64,000 nucleotides of DNA from Adhaeribacter_A terreus. GTDB taxonomy: Bacteria; Bacteroidota; Bacteroidia; Cytophagales; Hymenobacteraceae. A model generated the notes under the pieces. The model searched no databases and was not told the origin of the DNA. It saw only the letters and a program-made list of their open reading frames with translations. The stretch is from assembly GCF_042657365.1 (NCBI RefSeq), contig NZ_JBHSKT010000013.1:13448-77447 (forward strand). The letters run 5' to 3'. Shown here one piece after another: positions 14,942-23,063 of this stretch. Numbering within the stretch: the stretch's first letter is position 1; each line of letters begins with the position of its first letter. The translations under genes were made by a program, and so were the position numbers.

Positions 14942-17677
14942 TTAATTCTTACGTTCGAACGTTATTTTTTTCAGTTCACTGCCGAATATTTTATAGAGCT
15001 GAAACTCGCGGGTAATATCGTTGTAAACCAACTTTACCGGGTTACGATTTTCGATCACGCGATTGCCCACTGGTTGCGCTTTCACATCGAACAGATAGGT
15101 TTTCTGCGGGCCGGTTTCCGTAATCACGTATATCACATTATCGCCGCCAAACAGAAAATACTGCACAATTTTTCGCGAAGAAGTAAAGAAATTCCGCTCC
15201 AGCAACAATTTAAAATCGGGACTTAGCAACGTTACCCGGCCCAGGCTTTGCCGCGCGATCAGGTACGATTTTCCGCTGTTTTCCGGAATCAGTTCGAACG
15301 TTGCGTTGCGTTCGGGCCGTACCAATTGGTGACGTTTCAGAATTTCACCGGCCAGGTTAAACGTAATCACTTCGCCGCGCAAGGTTACCAGCGTAACTTC
15401 CGATTTACGCAGATTACTACCTGCCTTCCCGAACATGCCGGAACGGACACTTGCCCGAATGCTGAAAGGGAATCCCGGATATGTTTCGCCTTCTTCATCT
15501 AAAGCATAAACCAGCCCGTTTTCCAGCACCACTACAATTACATTTTTACTACCCACCCGGAAATGTTGTGGTGCAATCGCCACGCGGCTTTCGAGGCTTA
15601 GTGGCTCCCACCCCGGCATCAAATCCCCTGCTTCGTTGAACATAAACAGATTGCCCAGATCATCATCTACCAGCAACTTATGGTCGCCGTTCTTATTAAA
15701 ATCTAAAATGGTGAGGCGCTGTAACCGCAACGAATCGGGCAGATAATACGGGAAGCTTTCAACTTCTTTTCCGCTCCGGTCCAGACAATGGATTCTGTGC
15801 GAAGTAGCAAACAGATATTTTGTTTTTCCATCCGAACCAAATGGTGCCTGTAAGATTTCGCCTTTCACAGCTTCGTTCAGCGAATCGGACCAGGTAATGC
15901 GGCCTTCGTAGGAAATATTGTGCAATACAAAATTCGAATCCTGCACCAGCATTTCCAGGCCCCGGTTTAAAGGGCTTCGGGCGGCAAACGGCCCGGCGGT
16001 GAGTTTGCTCGGGAAAGGCGTTGTTTTCTCAACTTCCAAGGTATCAGAAGGCAGATCTTCCGTAGCCTGCGCATCTTGCTGACGAAGTAAAATGCTGGTA
16101 TAATATTGCTTTTCTACCTGGCTGAACTGCCAACTGATCTGGTTGAAATCTTTGATCAGGCTTTCGTTGCGCAGCAGGCTTTCGCGTTTTTCGTTGTTCA
16201 CATAGCGGCTCAGCATTTGCCAGGCATTTTCTGAATTCAGAAAAACGCTGAAATTAGCTTCGTGCTGGGTCTCTTCCAGAAATGCTTTTTGTGCCACCGA
16301 TTTTCCCCACACATTTTCGGCTTCAAAATCGTTTATCACGCTACGCAGCGTGGCCGGGTTATCGGCAAAAACCACGTATTGCTGCATGGCCACAAAATAG
16401 CATTGCTCAAACCCGCGGAATAACTTGCCAAATAGCCGTTGCGGAAATTCTTTAACCGGCACCATCCGGATCGTATAATTACCTTTTTGCTCTTTATAAG
16501 GTACTGTTTTGTTCAGCAGGTTAATTTCTAAAGCCAGCGTATTCAGGCGTTTTATGGCATTGTCCGGCACTTTAGCCTCCGCAAAAACAACTTTCTCCGG
16601 CGACGCATTAGGGTTATAGGTTTGCATATAAGCTAACCCTAATTCGCCGCCAAACAATTGCGAAAGAGTATCGGTTTGGGCTTTAAATTCCGGCCGTAGT
16701 TCAGGTAGTTTGGCTCCGTTATACTGGCGAAGCCGCCGCGCTTTATCGAGCCCGAAATGCAGGAATAAAGCAATCCGGTTGGATAAAAGTTGCTCCAGCT
16801 CCATAGGTCTGGGCTTTTGGCCGGAAAGATGATTGTAAAAAGTCTGGCTCAGCGTTTCGGGGTTCGAAAAACCATTTAGGAAAAGTTTGTTGTTTTCCAG
16901 CTTGAATTCCAGCATGCTGTTGCGGCTCAGGCCACACAAATATTCCATGTCCGGCTGCAGTTCCTGCTTCACAAAAATATTCAGGAAAGCCGGCAGGTTG
17001 CGGTAATTAATGAATACGTTGGCGTAAACTTTCTCCTGGTTCAGGTAATTGATATTCTTATAATCCGCAGCCACTGAAACGAATTGCTTGCGCTTGATCC
17101 TCCGTATAATACCTTCCAGCAATACCGCCGAAGGGCTCATGATCAGGTTGTTGCGATATGTAAAATACGAAAGGCTTTGCCGGGTCGCCGGGTTTCTGAA
17201 TTCAGTAATGGTAGTGCCCTGGTACTGATGCGTGCTATGCTCGAATTCCCCGTTCTTTTCCAGGTTTTCTACGAGCGTACGCATGTAGCGGTGCTCTTTT
17301 ACGGTACTGATGGGGAGGTAAAAAACCAGCTCAAAATCGTTCTTACTGGTAACGTGCACCGAACTCAACACCCTTTTGCTAGCCAGAAATTTAAAAAGTG
17401 TTTCGCGGTTATCGGCCAGGCTATCTATCAGCACCATATTCTCTTCCAGGCGGCGCAGATACGTAACTTCCGACAACGATTCCCAGACTTGGGTGCGTTT
17501 CAGGCGGTCAATCATATCGGCGTGATTACCGCTTTCAATTACAAAAACGGCATCGTCGGGTACCAGCGTCCAGAGGTCTACTTTTTCGCGGGCCTCTGTC
17601 CATTTGCTGAAACCGTAATAACCAAGCCCGGCCAGCACCAACAATCCCACCAAATAAAGAATATATTTCTTCGGCAT
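14942..17677 (-). CDS. Large membrane-anchored protein with C-terminal beta-propeller-like region
   Basis: A 911-residue protein started at ATG 17677 (MPKKYILYLVGLLVLAGLGYYG, one N-terminal membrane anchor); the frame is open to a TTG at 17698 but this adds only seven residues. The middle (about 30-560) has a DUF3352-like layout: VPDDAVFVIESGN, LSYFTYRNNLIMSPSAVLLEGII and LYFVAMQQYVVFADNPATLRSVI. After residue 590 come repeated beta-sheet blades (LVQDSNFVLHNISYEGRITW, KYLFATSHRIHCLDRSGKEV, NLFMFNEAGDLMPGWEP), resembling PQQ or FG-GAP propeller repeats. Likely periplasmic or surface-exposed. Function is unknown; such proteins are conserved in Cytophagales. Confidence 0.7.
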   Translation of the reverse strand: MPKKYILYLVGLLVLAGLGYYGFSKWTEAREKVDLWTLVPDDAVFVIESGNHADMIDRLKRTQVWESLSEVTYLRRLEENMVLIDSLADNRETLFKFLASKRVLSSVHVTSKNDFELVFYLPISTVKEHRYMRTLVENLEKNGEFEHSTHQYQGTTITEFRNPATRQSLSYFTYRNNLIMSPSAVLLEGIIRRIKRKQFVSVAADYKNINYLNQEKVYANVFINYRNLPAFLNIFVKQELQPDMEYLCGLSRNSMLEFKLENNKLFLNGFSNPETLSQTFYNHLSGQKPRPMELEQLLSNRIALFLHFGLDKARRLRQYNGAKLPELRPEFKAQTDTLSQLFGGELGLAYMQTYNPNASPEKVVFAEAKVPDNAIKRLNTLALEINLLNKTVPYKEQKGNYTIRMVPVKEFPQRLFGKLFRGFEQCYFVAMQQYVVFADNPATLRSVINDFEAENVWGKSVAQKAFLEETQHEANFSVFLNSENAWQMLSRYVNNEKRESLLRNESLIKDFNQISWQFSQVEKQYYTSILLRQQDAQATEDLPSDTLEVEKTTPFPSKLTAGPFAARSPLNRGLEMLVQDSNFVLHNISYEGRITWSDSLNEAVKGEILQAPFGSDGKTKYLFATSHRIHCLDRSGKEVESFPYYLPDSLRLQRLTILDFNKNGDHKLLVDDDLGNLFMFNEAGDLMPGWEPLSLESRVAIAPQHFRVGSKNVIVVVLENGLVYALDEEGETYPGFPFSIRASVRSGMFGKAGSNLRKSEVTLVTLRGEVITFNLAGEILKRHQLVRPERNATFELIPENSGKSYLIARQSLGRVTLLSPDFKLLLERNFFTSSRKIVQYFLFGGDNVIYVITETGPQKTYLFDVKAQPVGNRVIENRNPVKLVYNDITREFQLYKIFGSELKKITFERKN

Positions 17678-17782
17678 GCGCAAAAAGTTGAAGGGCAAAA
17701 ATAGCTAAATTTTCTCCGCCGCAAAGTTTTTAGCCAGCATAAATGCCTGCTCCCCTATTACGCAATAAACTAGAAACGGCCT

Positions 17783-17813
17783 AAAAACGGTAGGGTTTGG
17801 GGCTAAAAAAGTG
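17783..17813 (+). repeat. AT30 element in a divergent promoter region
   Basis: AAAAACGGTAGGGTTTGG then GGCTAAAAAAGTGGC, between the 14942 gene (minus) and the lipoprotein at 17863 (plus). Confidence 0.8.
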
Positions 17814-17862
17814 GCTTGGCCGATTCAGGAATTCTTCTTATTTTTATAGAAATTATCTTTAT

Positions 17863-18426
17863 ATGCAAATGCGGTCTGTGCTTGGTTTATTGCTGTTTGC
17901 GTTGCTTTGCAGCGGCTGCTTTAACGTGCGCGAGCCCGAAAAACCCGATGCCGTAAGCGAATGGACCCCTCCTACCCAACCTTCCATTTTAACCGATAAT
18001 TTTACCAAAGCCGTCCGCACCCTGAATATTGCCGTTTACAGCCGCTGCTTTACGCCCGGTTTCCGGTTCAAAGCCGATCCCGCCACGGCTGGAGCCAATA
18101 CTGCTTTATTCGAGAACTGGACCGCTGCCGAAGAACGCGATTACTTTAACAGCCTGAAAAATAAAAGCGCGACTAATGCCCTCAACTTGCTGGACCTGAC
18201 CAAAACGCGCGAGAATTTTTTCCGGGCCGATTCGCTGGAACAATTTTTTTCTTATAAATTACGTACTTCTCACACCGATACCACCCTCAAGCCCCACGAT
18301 TTTACGGGCACGATGCGGCTGGTACTTACGCGAAAAAATAACGAGTGGCTTATTGCCAAATGGGAAGATAACCGGGAAAACCAGGCATGCTGGAGCGATC
18401 TGAAAAAACATTTTATTGCACGCTGA
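17863..18426 (+). CDS. Lipoprotein, paralogue of the next gene
   Basis: A 187-residue protein from ATG 17863; the frame is open to a TTG at 17797 inside an AT30 element, which is not used as a start here. The signal peptide ends in the lipobox LCSGC, giving an N-terminal lipidated Cys near residue 18. The mature protein ends VLTRKNNEWLIAKWEDN, the same C-terminal beta-strand pattern as its downstream neighbour, suggesting a small NTF2-like domain. Function is unknown. It overlaps the next gene by 40 bp, so the pair is probably translated together. Confidence 0.75.
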   Translation: MQMRSVLGLLLFALLCSGCFNVREPEKPDAVSEWTPPTQPSILTDNFTKAVRTLNIAVYSRCFTPGFRFKADPATAGANTALFENWTAAEERDYFNSLKNKSATNALNLLDLTKTRENFFRADSLEQFFSYKLRTSHTDTTLKPHDFTGTMRLVLTRKNNEWLIAKWEDNRENQACWSDLKKHFIAR

Positions 18427-18929
18427 CCCGGTTTTTGCCGTTGGTTCTGGTAGCCTCGCTGGCAGCCTGTAACCCCTTTGCCCCGGAACTCGATGACGCC
18501 GTAACCGACCCGAACAAATTACTCGGCGACCGCAAAACCGTGAACGGCTTTTTCGAATGGTGGCGGAATTCCTACCAGCTCCGCGACTCTACTTTATATG
18601 GCCAGATCGTTGCGCCCGATTTCCGGTTCACGTATTTCGATTTTACCAACAATACTGAAGTGAGCTGGCCCCGCGACGTGGAAATGAATACTACTTACAA
18701 GCTTTTCCGGGGCGTGCGCGCCACTTCGCTGCAATGGAACCAATACATACTCGCCGATACTGCCATTTCCGATACCGTAGCCATTGCCGAACGCGCCTTT
18801 AACCTCACCATAAACCAGGACGACGCCACCATTTACCGCGGCGTAGGTTCAGCCCGCGTGGTACTTACCCGCAAAACCCGTCAGGACAACTGGAAAATGC
18901 GCTCCTGGTACGATAAAAGTGATTTCTGA
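18387..18929 (+). CDS. Lipoprotein, paralogue of the previous gene
   Basis: A 180-residue protein with lipobox ASLAAC (Cys28). The mature region contains FFEWWRNSYQLRDSTLYGQIVAPDFRFTYFDFT and ends VVLTRKTRQDNWKMRSWYDKS, matching the C-terminus of the preceding protein; both look like NTF2/SnoaL-type domains, with a tryptophan pair (FFEWW). The two genes overlap by 40 bp. Tandem duplication is inferred from this. Their location before the FadL/SGNH pair could mean a shared outer-membrane process, but there is a 275-bp gap. Confidence 0.75.
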   Translation: MLERSEKTFYCTLTRFLPLVLVASLAACNPFAPELDDAVTDPNKLLGDRKTVNGFFEWWRNSYQLRDSTLYGQIVAPDFRFTYFDFTNNTEVSWPRDVEMNTTYKLFRGVRATSLQWNQYILADTAISDTVAIAERAFNLTINQDDATIYRGVGSARVVLTRKTRQDNWKMRSWYDKSDF

Positions 18930-18964
18930 TTTACTATTTAGTTTCCGGTAAAGATAAATTTCAC

Positions 18965-19031
18965 CACTTTTTCAGCCCAAAACCATAGCGTTTTAAGATT
19001 GAAAACGGTAGGGTTTTGACCGGAAAAAGTG
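18965..19031. repeat. Head-to-head pair of AT30 elements
   Basis: A reverse copy (18965-18994: CACTTTTT then AAAACCATAGCGTTTT) and a forward copy (19002-19031: AAAACGGTAGGGTTTT then GGAAAAAGTGC), seven bases apart. The rest of the 275-bp gap to 19205 holds no other recognisable element. This pair gives the clearest view of the full 30-bp unit. Confidence 0.85.
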
Positions 19032-19204
19032 CTTTGCAATGCTGAAAGCTCTTACTTCCGGCTTTCATCAAAATGCGTTATCTCCTTCTTCATTTATAAA
19101 GGTTTTCAGAAACGAACCAATCAAATAACAATAAAATACCGGAAAGTGCAAAGGTTTCGCGCAGGGTTTCGTAACTTTGCGCCAAATTGCGTTTATTCCA
19201 ACAA

Positions 19205-20425
19205 ATGAAGAAAATTTTATTAGCAGTTTACCTGTTTTCGACCACTATGCTGGCTCAGGCCGGTGGTTTCCAGGTAAATACGCAGGGGCAGAAAGCCCTC
19301 GGCATGGGCGGTGCGTTCAGCGCTTACAACAAAGATGCTTCCGCCGCCTTTTACAACCCGGGCGCTTTAGCCATGCTCGATTCGGGCCGTTACATCAGCA
19401 TTGGTTCCACGTTCCTGATGCCCAAAACCACTTTCCTTTCTACCAATACGGCCACTACTTTTGAAATGGAAAGCCAACCATTTTTCCCTTCTTATCTGTA
19501 CGCTGCTATTCCGGTAAGCGAAAGATTTACAGCGGGTTTAAGCGTGAATAGCCCTTACGGTTTGGGTACCAAATGGGATGATAACTGGGAAGGCCGTTCG
19601 GTAAGCCAGGAAGTGAACCTGAAAACGTTTTATGTACAACCTACGCTTTCTTACCGCATTACCGATAATTTCAGCGCCGGCGCCGGTTTTGTTTATGCTT
19701 ACGGCGATGTTTTGGTGCGCCGCCAGGTTGGGGAAATTAACAGCAACGCCAAATTAACTGGCTCTGCTTCTGGCTTTGGTTTTAACGCCGGCGTTTTTGG
19801 TAAAATTCAGGATGAACTTTCGTTCGGCATTACCTACCGCTCCAACGTAAAATTCGACCTGGATAACGGCAAAGCCAGTTTCACGAACGTGCCGGCCAGC
19901 TTAAGCAGCCAGTTCCCGGCTCAGAATTTCAAATCTACACTCGAGCTGCCTTCTACCTTATCAGTTGGTTTTACGAATCGTATTAATCAGAAAGTTTTAG
20001 TGGCTTTCGAATTTAACCTCACCGGCTGGTCGAGCTACGATTCACTGAACTTCAATTTCGAAAATGCTTCAACGCCTGACAGCAAAGCCGGCAGCAAATA
20101 CGAAGATGCCATGGCTTTCCGGGTGGGAGCCGAATACACGCATAACGACAACCTGACTTTCCGGGGCGGCCTTTTCTACGACGAAACTCCGGTGCGCGAC
20201 GAATATATTTCGCCGGAACTTCCGGACGGCAGCCGCATTGGTTTAACCGCCGGGCTTTCTTATAAACTTTCGGAACGTTTTGAGCTCGATGCGGCTTATC
20301 TGTTCGAGAAAGTTGCCGAACGCAACTCCGTAGCTGATTTTACTAAAACCGATGTTTCTAATGTGGCCGGTAAATACCGCACGTTGGTAAATGGCGTAGG
20401 TTTAGGCCTTAATTATAAGTTTTAA
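19205..20425 (+). CDS. OmpP1/FadL-type outer-membrane channel
   Basis: A 406-residue protein from ATG 19205; an upstream in-frame TTG at 19187 is not preferred because the signal peptide begins MKKILLAVYLF. The mature start GGFQVNTQGQKALGMGGAFSAYNKDASAAFYNPGALAML is the FadL/OmpP1 signature: an N-terminal plug followed by a 14-strand barrel. It moves hydrophobic molecules across the outer membrane. The neighbour 8 bp downstream is an SGNH-fold lipoprotein, the usual Bacteroidota partner of this channel. Ligand is unknown. Confidence 0.93.
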   Translation: MKKILLAVYLFSTTMLAQAGGFQVNTQGQKALGMGGAFSAYNKDASAAFYNPGALAMLDSGRYISIGSTFLMPKTTFLSTNTATTFEMESQPFFPSYLYAAIPVSERFTAGLSVNSPYGLGTKWDDNWEGRSVSQEVNLKTFYVQPTLSYRITDNFSAGAGFVYAYGDVLVRRQVGEINSNAKLTGSASGFGFNAGVFGKIQDELSFGITYRSNVKFDLDNGKASFTNVPASLSSQFPAQNFKSTLELPSTLSVGFTNRINQKVLVAFEFNLTGWSSYDSLNFNFENASTPDSKAGSKYEDAMAFRVGAEYTHNDNLTFRGGLFYDETPVRDEYISPELPDGSRIGLTAGLSYKLSERFELDAAYLFEKVAERNSVADFTKTDVSNVAGKYRTLVNGVGLGLNYKF

Positions 20426-20433
20426 TTCTGAAG

Positions 20434-21798
20434 ATGAAACGTTTTTTATATCTAATTCCCGGCCTTGCATTATCGGTTCTGACGGTTTCCTGCCAGCCTA
20501 ATATAGAAGAGCCCACGGCCAGTGCCGCAGACCTGAACCTGAGCAGATACGTAGCGTTCGGCGATTATGCTACGGCTGGCTTTATGAACGGCGGCCTTTC
20601 CCGCGAAAGCCAGCAAACCGCATATCCAGCCATTCTGGCTAAACAATTTGCTTTGTTCGGAGCAAATACCACGTTCGAACAACCGTATTTTTCTGGCGAA
20701 GGCACTCCTATGATGTCGCTTGCTTCTGAAAACGGCGTACCGGTTATTCGTAATGCGGAAGAATTCGTAAAACTTACACTGGCAGACTGCGCGGGCTTGC
20801 CAAGCCTCAACAAACCGTATGGCGGCGATCTTACTACGTTGCAGAATTTTGGTGTTCCGGCAATTAAAATAAAGCAGCTTAAAACTCCGGGCCTTGGCAA
20901 TTCAGGCAATCAGAATACTACAGGTTTTAACCCTTATTTTGAGCGCATTTTACCAACCGGCGATAACCGCAGTTACCTGGAAGTGGCCTCAGCCAGCAAT
21001 CCTACTTTCTTTACTACGTGGTTTGGCATGAGCGATGTGATCACGTATATTATGAGTGGCGGCACTTGCGGCACTCTTCCTGAAGAAGCTGAATTTACAA
21101 CGGAAATGAACACCCTGCTCGACAACCTGACCAAACGGCAGCCAAACGGCAAAGCAGAACGAAAAGGGGTAATTCTAAACCTGCCTTCTTACGACGATTT
21201 CCCTATCGCTTATGTTACCGATCTGGTAAAAGTTCAGGCCGATCTGCGCACGCAAACCGGTAACAGTAATTTAACCATTTGGGTGAAAGTGCTGAAAAAC
21301 ATGAACGTTCCTAGCCAGGGCGAAGATACTGTAGCCGTCGTATCCAAAGATATTTTAACTCCGAAAGGTAAAGCTACCTTAGGTGTGCAAGCTCACGGCT
21401 TCAGCAAACAGGATCCGCTGCATTCCGACGAGGTGCTGAATTACAAGGAAATTCAACATTTGAGCGCCCGCATGAACCGTTACAATGTAAAGATCACCGA
21501 CATTGTAAAAAATCCTGCTTATGCTAATCAGGTAATTGTAGCTGATATGAAGCAGCTTTTTGGTACCCTTCGTAACGGCGTGATCTACAACGGGGTAAAA
21601 TATGACCTTGCTCCAGTAAAAGGCGGCGTTTTCTCCCTCGATAATTTCACCCTGACGCCGCGCGGCCAGGCCATTGTTGCCAACAAGATCATTCAGGCCA
21701 TGAACCAGGAAGTATTGCCGAAAATCCCTCAGTTCAGTGGTTTTGGCACGAAGATCCCGGAAGTGAACGTAAACGATTATCAGCCAATGGGCCTTTAA
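20434..21798 (+). CDS. SGNH-fold lipoprotein lacking catalytic residues
   Basis: A 454-residue lipoprotein (Cys20 in LTVSCQ). It matches the SGNH/GDSL hydrolases that accompany FadL channels in Bacteroidota: VAFGDYATAGFMNGG (block I), YPAILAKQFAL, FFTTWFGMSDVITY (block III) and FSLDNFTLTPRGQAIVANKII (block V). In active relatives these read G-N-S-L-T-A-G, G-N-N-D and D-G-x-H. Here Ser is Tyr45, the block III Asn is Ser200 and the catalytic His is Thr406, so all three key positions are substituted. It is therefore probably a non-hydrolytic binding partner of the channel 8 bp upstream, sharing its transcript. The terminator at 21825 follows. Confidence 0.9.
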   Translation: MKRFLYLIPGLALSVLTVSCQPNIEEPTASAADLNLSRYVAFGDYATAGFMNGGLSRESQQTAYPAILAKQFALFGANTTFEQPYFSGEGTPMMSLASENGVPVIRNAEEFVKLTLADCAGLPSLNKPYGGDLTTLQNFGVPAIKIKQLKTPGLGNSGNQNTTGFNPYFERILPTGDNRSYLEVASASNPTFFTTWFGMSDVITYIMSGGTCGTLPEEAEFTTEMNTLLDNLTKRQPNGKAERKGVILNLPSYDDFPIAYVTDLVKVQADLRTQTGNSNLTIWVKVLKNMNVPSQGEDTVAVVSKDILTPKGKATLGVQAHGFSKQDPLHSDEVLNYKEIQHLSARMNRYNVKITDIVKNPAYANQVIVADMKQLFGTLRNGVIYNGVKYDLAPVKGGVFSLDNFTLTPRGQAIVANKIIQAMNQEVLPKIPQFSGFGTKIPEVNVNDYQPMGL

Positions 21799-21828
21799 AA
21801 AACGGTATCGTTTTATATGAAAAAAGTC
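21799..21828 (+). repeat. AT30 element
   Basis: AAAACGGTATCGTTTT then ATATGAAAAAAGTC, starting at the stop codon of the SGNH gene and running into the terminator stem. Confidence 0.8.
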
Positions 21829-21856
21829 AGTCTGCATTTCAGGCTGGCTTTTTTTA
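21825..21856 (+). terminator. Rho-independent terminator of the FadL-SGNH operon
   Basis: Stem AGTCAGTCTG/CAGGCTGGCT (10 bp allowing G-U pairs) with a five-base loop, followed by TTTTTTT. Confidence 0.8.
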
Positions 21857-21926
21857 TAACTTTTTGGTTCTAAATTGCCAGTTCATTGCCGGATATCTTA
21901 ATTTACATTCAGAAAGCAGCACACTA

Positions 21927-22379
21927 ATGCGGGTAGTTATTCAGCGCGTAAGCGAAGCATCGGTAAAAATTAACGGACAACTAAAAGGCGCGATCGGCCA
22001 AGGCTTGCTGGTACTGGCAGGCTTCAGCGCTTCCGATACGGCCGAAGATCTGCTCTGGATCTCGAAAAAGCTGGTGCAGTTGCGCATTTTCAGCGACGCT
22101 GACGATAAAATGAACCTGAGCGTGCAAGACGTTGGCGGCGAAATTTTGCTTATCAGCCAGTTCACGCTCTTTGCCAATACCAAAAAAGGAAACCGCCCAT
22201 CTTACATAAATGCCGCGCCGCCAACCATTGCTATTCCGCTCTACGAGCAATTCATAAAGCAACTTGAAACTGATCTGGGCAAACCTATTCAGACCGGAGA
22301 ATTTGGCGCCGACATGAAAGTTTCGCTGGTAAACGATGGCCCGGTTACGATCATCATCGATTCGCAGCAGCGGGAATGA
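21927..22379 (+). CDS. dtd: D-aminoacyl-tRNA deacylase
   Basis: A 150-residue protein from ATG 21927; the frame extends to 21864 but the family starts at MRVVIQRVSEASV. The conserved SQFTLFANTKKGNRPSYINAA block and NDGPVTIIID identify Dtd. It removes D-amino acids wrongly attached to tRNA, using a tRNA 3'-end-dependent mechanism with the GPVT cis-proline motif. Length is normal (about 150). It precedes mazG with an unusual repeat-rich 200-bp gap. Confidence 0.97.
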   Translation: MRVVIQRVSEASVKINGQLKGAIGQGLLVLAGFSASDTAEDLLWISKKLVQLRIFSDADDKMNLSVQDVGGEILLISQFTLFANTKKGNRPSYINAAPPTIAIPLYEQFIKQLETDLGKPIQTGEFGADMKVSLVNDGPVTIIIDSQQRE

Positions 22380-22413
22380 TTAAATGATTAAATGGTTAAA
22401 TTGCTAAATGATT

Positions 22414-22508
22414 AAATTGTTGATCTCGAAATGGTAGGGTTTACTGTAGTGCTCCACGCCTTAAAAGGCGTGGCAATTAAACTGTAGGGCCGGGTCGGTC
22501 TGAGAGTA
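22414..22508. repeat. Left inverted repeat flanking mazG
   Basis: A segment running from AAATTGTTGATC through a degenerate AT30 core (GAAATGGTAGGGTTT), a palindrome CCACGCCTTAAAAGGCGTGG, and GGCCGGGTCGGTCTGAGAGT. It matches, in reverse complement, the right copy at 22949-23050 with several substitutions and a short indel. Confidence 0.75.
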
Positions 22509-22581
22509 AAAAAAATAATTAGACTATTTAGCCAAATTAACCATTAAATAAATTAACCATTAAGCAATTAAACAATTTAAC

Positions 22582-22908
22582 ATGACCATAGAAGAAGCGC
22601 AGCAAACTGTAGATAACTGGATCAAAACTACCGGAGTTCGCTATTTTAACGAACTCACCAACATGGCGATGCTTACGGAAGAAGTGGGCGAAGTGGCGCG
22701 CATCATTTCCCGGCAATACGGCGAACAATCGTTCAAACCTTCGGATAAAGACAAAAACCTGGCTGATGAACTGGCCGATGTGCTTTTTGTAGTGATTTGT
22801 CTGGCTAACCAAACCGGCATAAATTTAACCGAAGCCCTGCAAAAAAACCTCGAAAAGAAAACCACCCGCGACGCCGAACGGCATAAGAATAACGAGAAGC
22901 TGCAGTAA
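22582..22908 (+). CDS. mazG: MazG-like nucleotide pyrophosphohydrolase
   Basis: A 108-residue all-helical protein. The EEVGEVARII motif (near residue 33) and ADELADVLFVVICLANQTGI (near residue 61) are the metal-binding EXXE and EXXD elements of the MazG/dUTPase-like NTP pyrophosphohydrolase family. Single-domain MazG proteins hydrolyse NTPs or modified dNTPs to monophosphates and keep aberrant nucleotides out. It sits alone between two inverted copies of a 95-bp repeat. ATG 22582 is the only in-frame start before the motifs. Confidence 0.88.
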   Translation: MTIEEAQQTVDNWIKTTGVRYFNELTNMAMLTEEVGEVARIISRQYGEQSFKPSDKDKNLADELADVLFVVICLANQTGINLTEALQKNLEKKTTRDAERHKNNEKLQ

Positions 22909-22948
22909 TTTAATGGTTAAATGGTTAAATTGTTAAATTGTTTATTTA

Positions 22949-23050
22949 TACTCTCAGGCCGACCCGGCACTATAGTTTAATTGCCACGACTTTTAAGGCG
23001 TGAAGCAGTTTTTCACGATTAAAACCTACCGTTTTGCGATCAACAATTTA
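22949..23050. repeat. Right inverted repeat flanking mazG
   Basis: Reverse-complement partner of 22414-22508: TACTCTCAGGCCGACCCGGC, a degenerate GCCACGACTTTTAAGGCGTG palindrome, then an AT30 copy (23005-23035, AAAACCTACCGTTTT) and GATCAACAATTT. The AT30 core is intact here but decayed on the left side. Confidence 0.75.
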
Positions 23051-23063
23051 ACCATTCAACAAT

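Noticed and set aside
22414..23050. mazG unit as a complete transposon
   Set aside because: No transposase and no clear target-site duplications; flanks are AT-rich simple words that cannot prove insertion.
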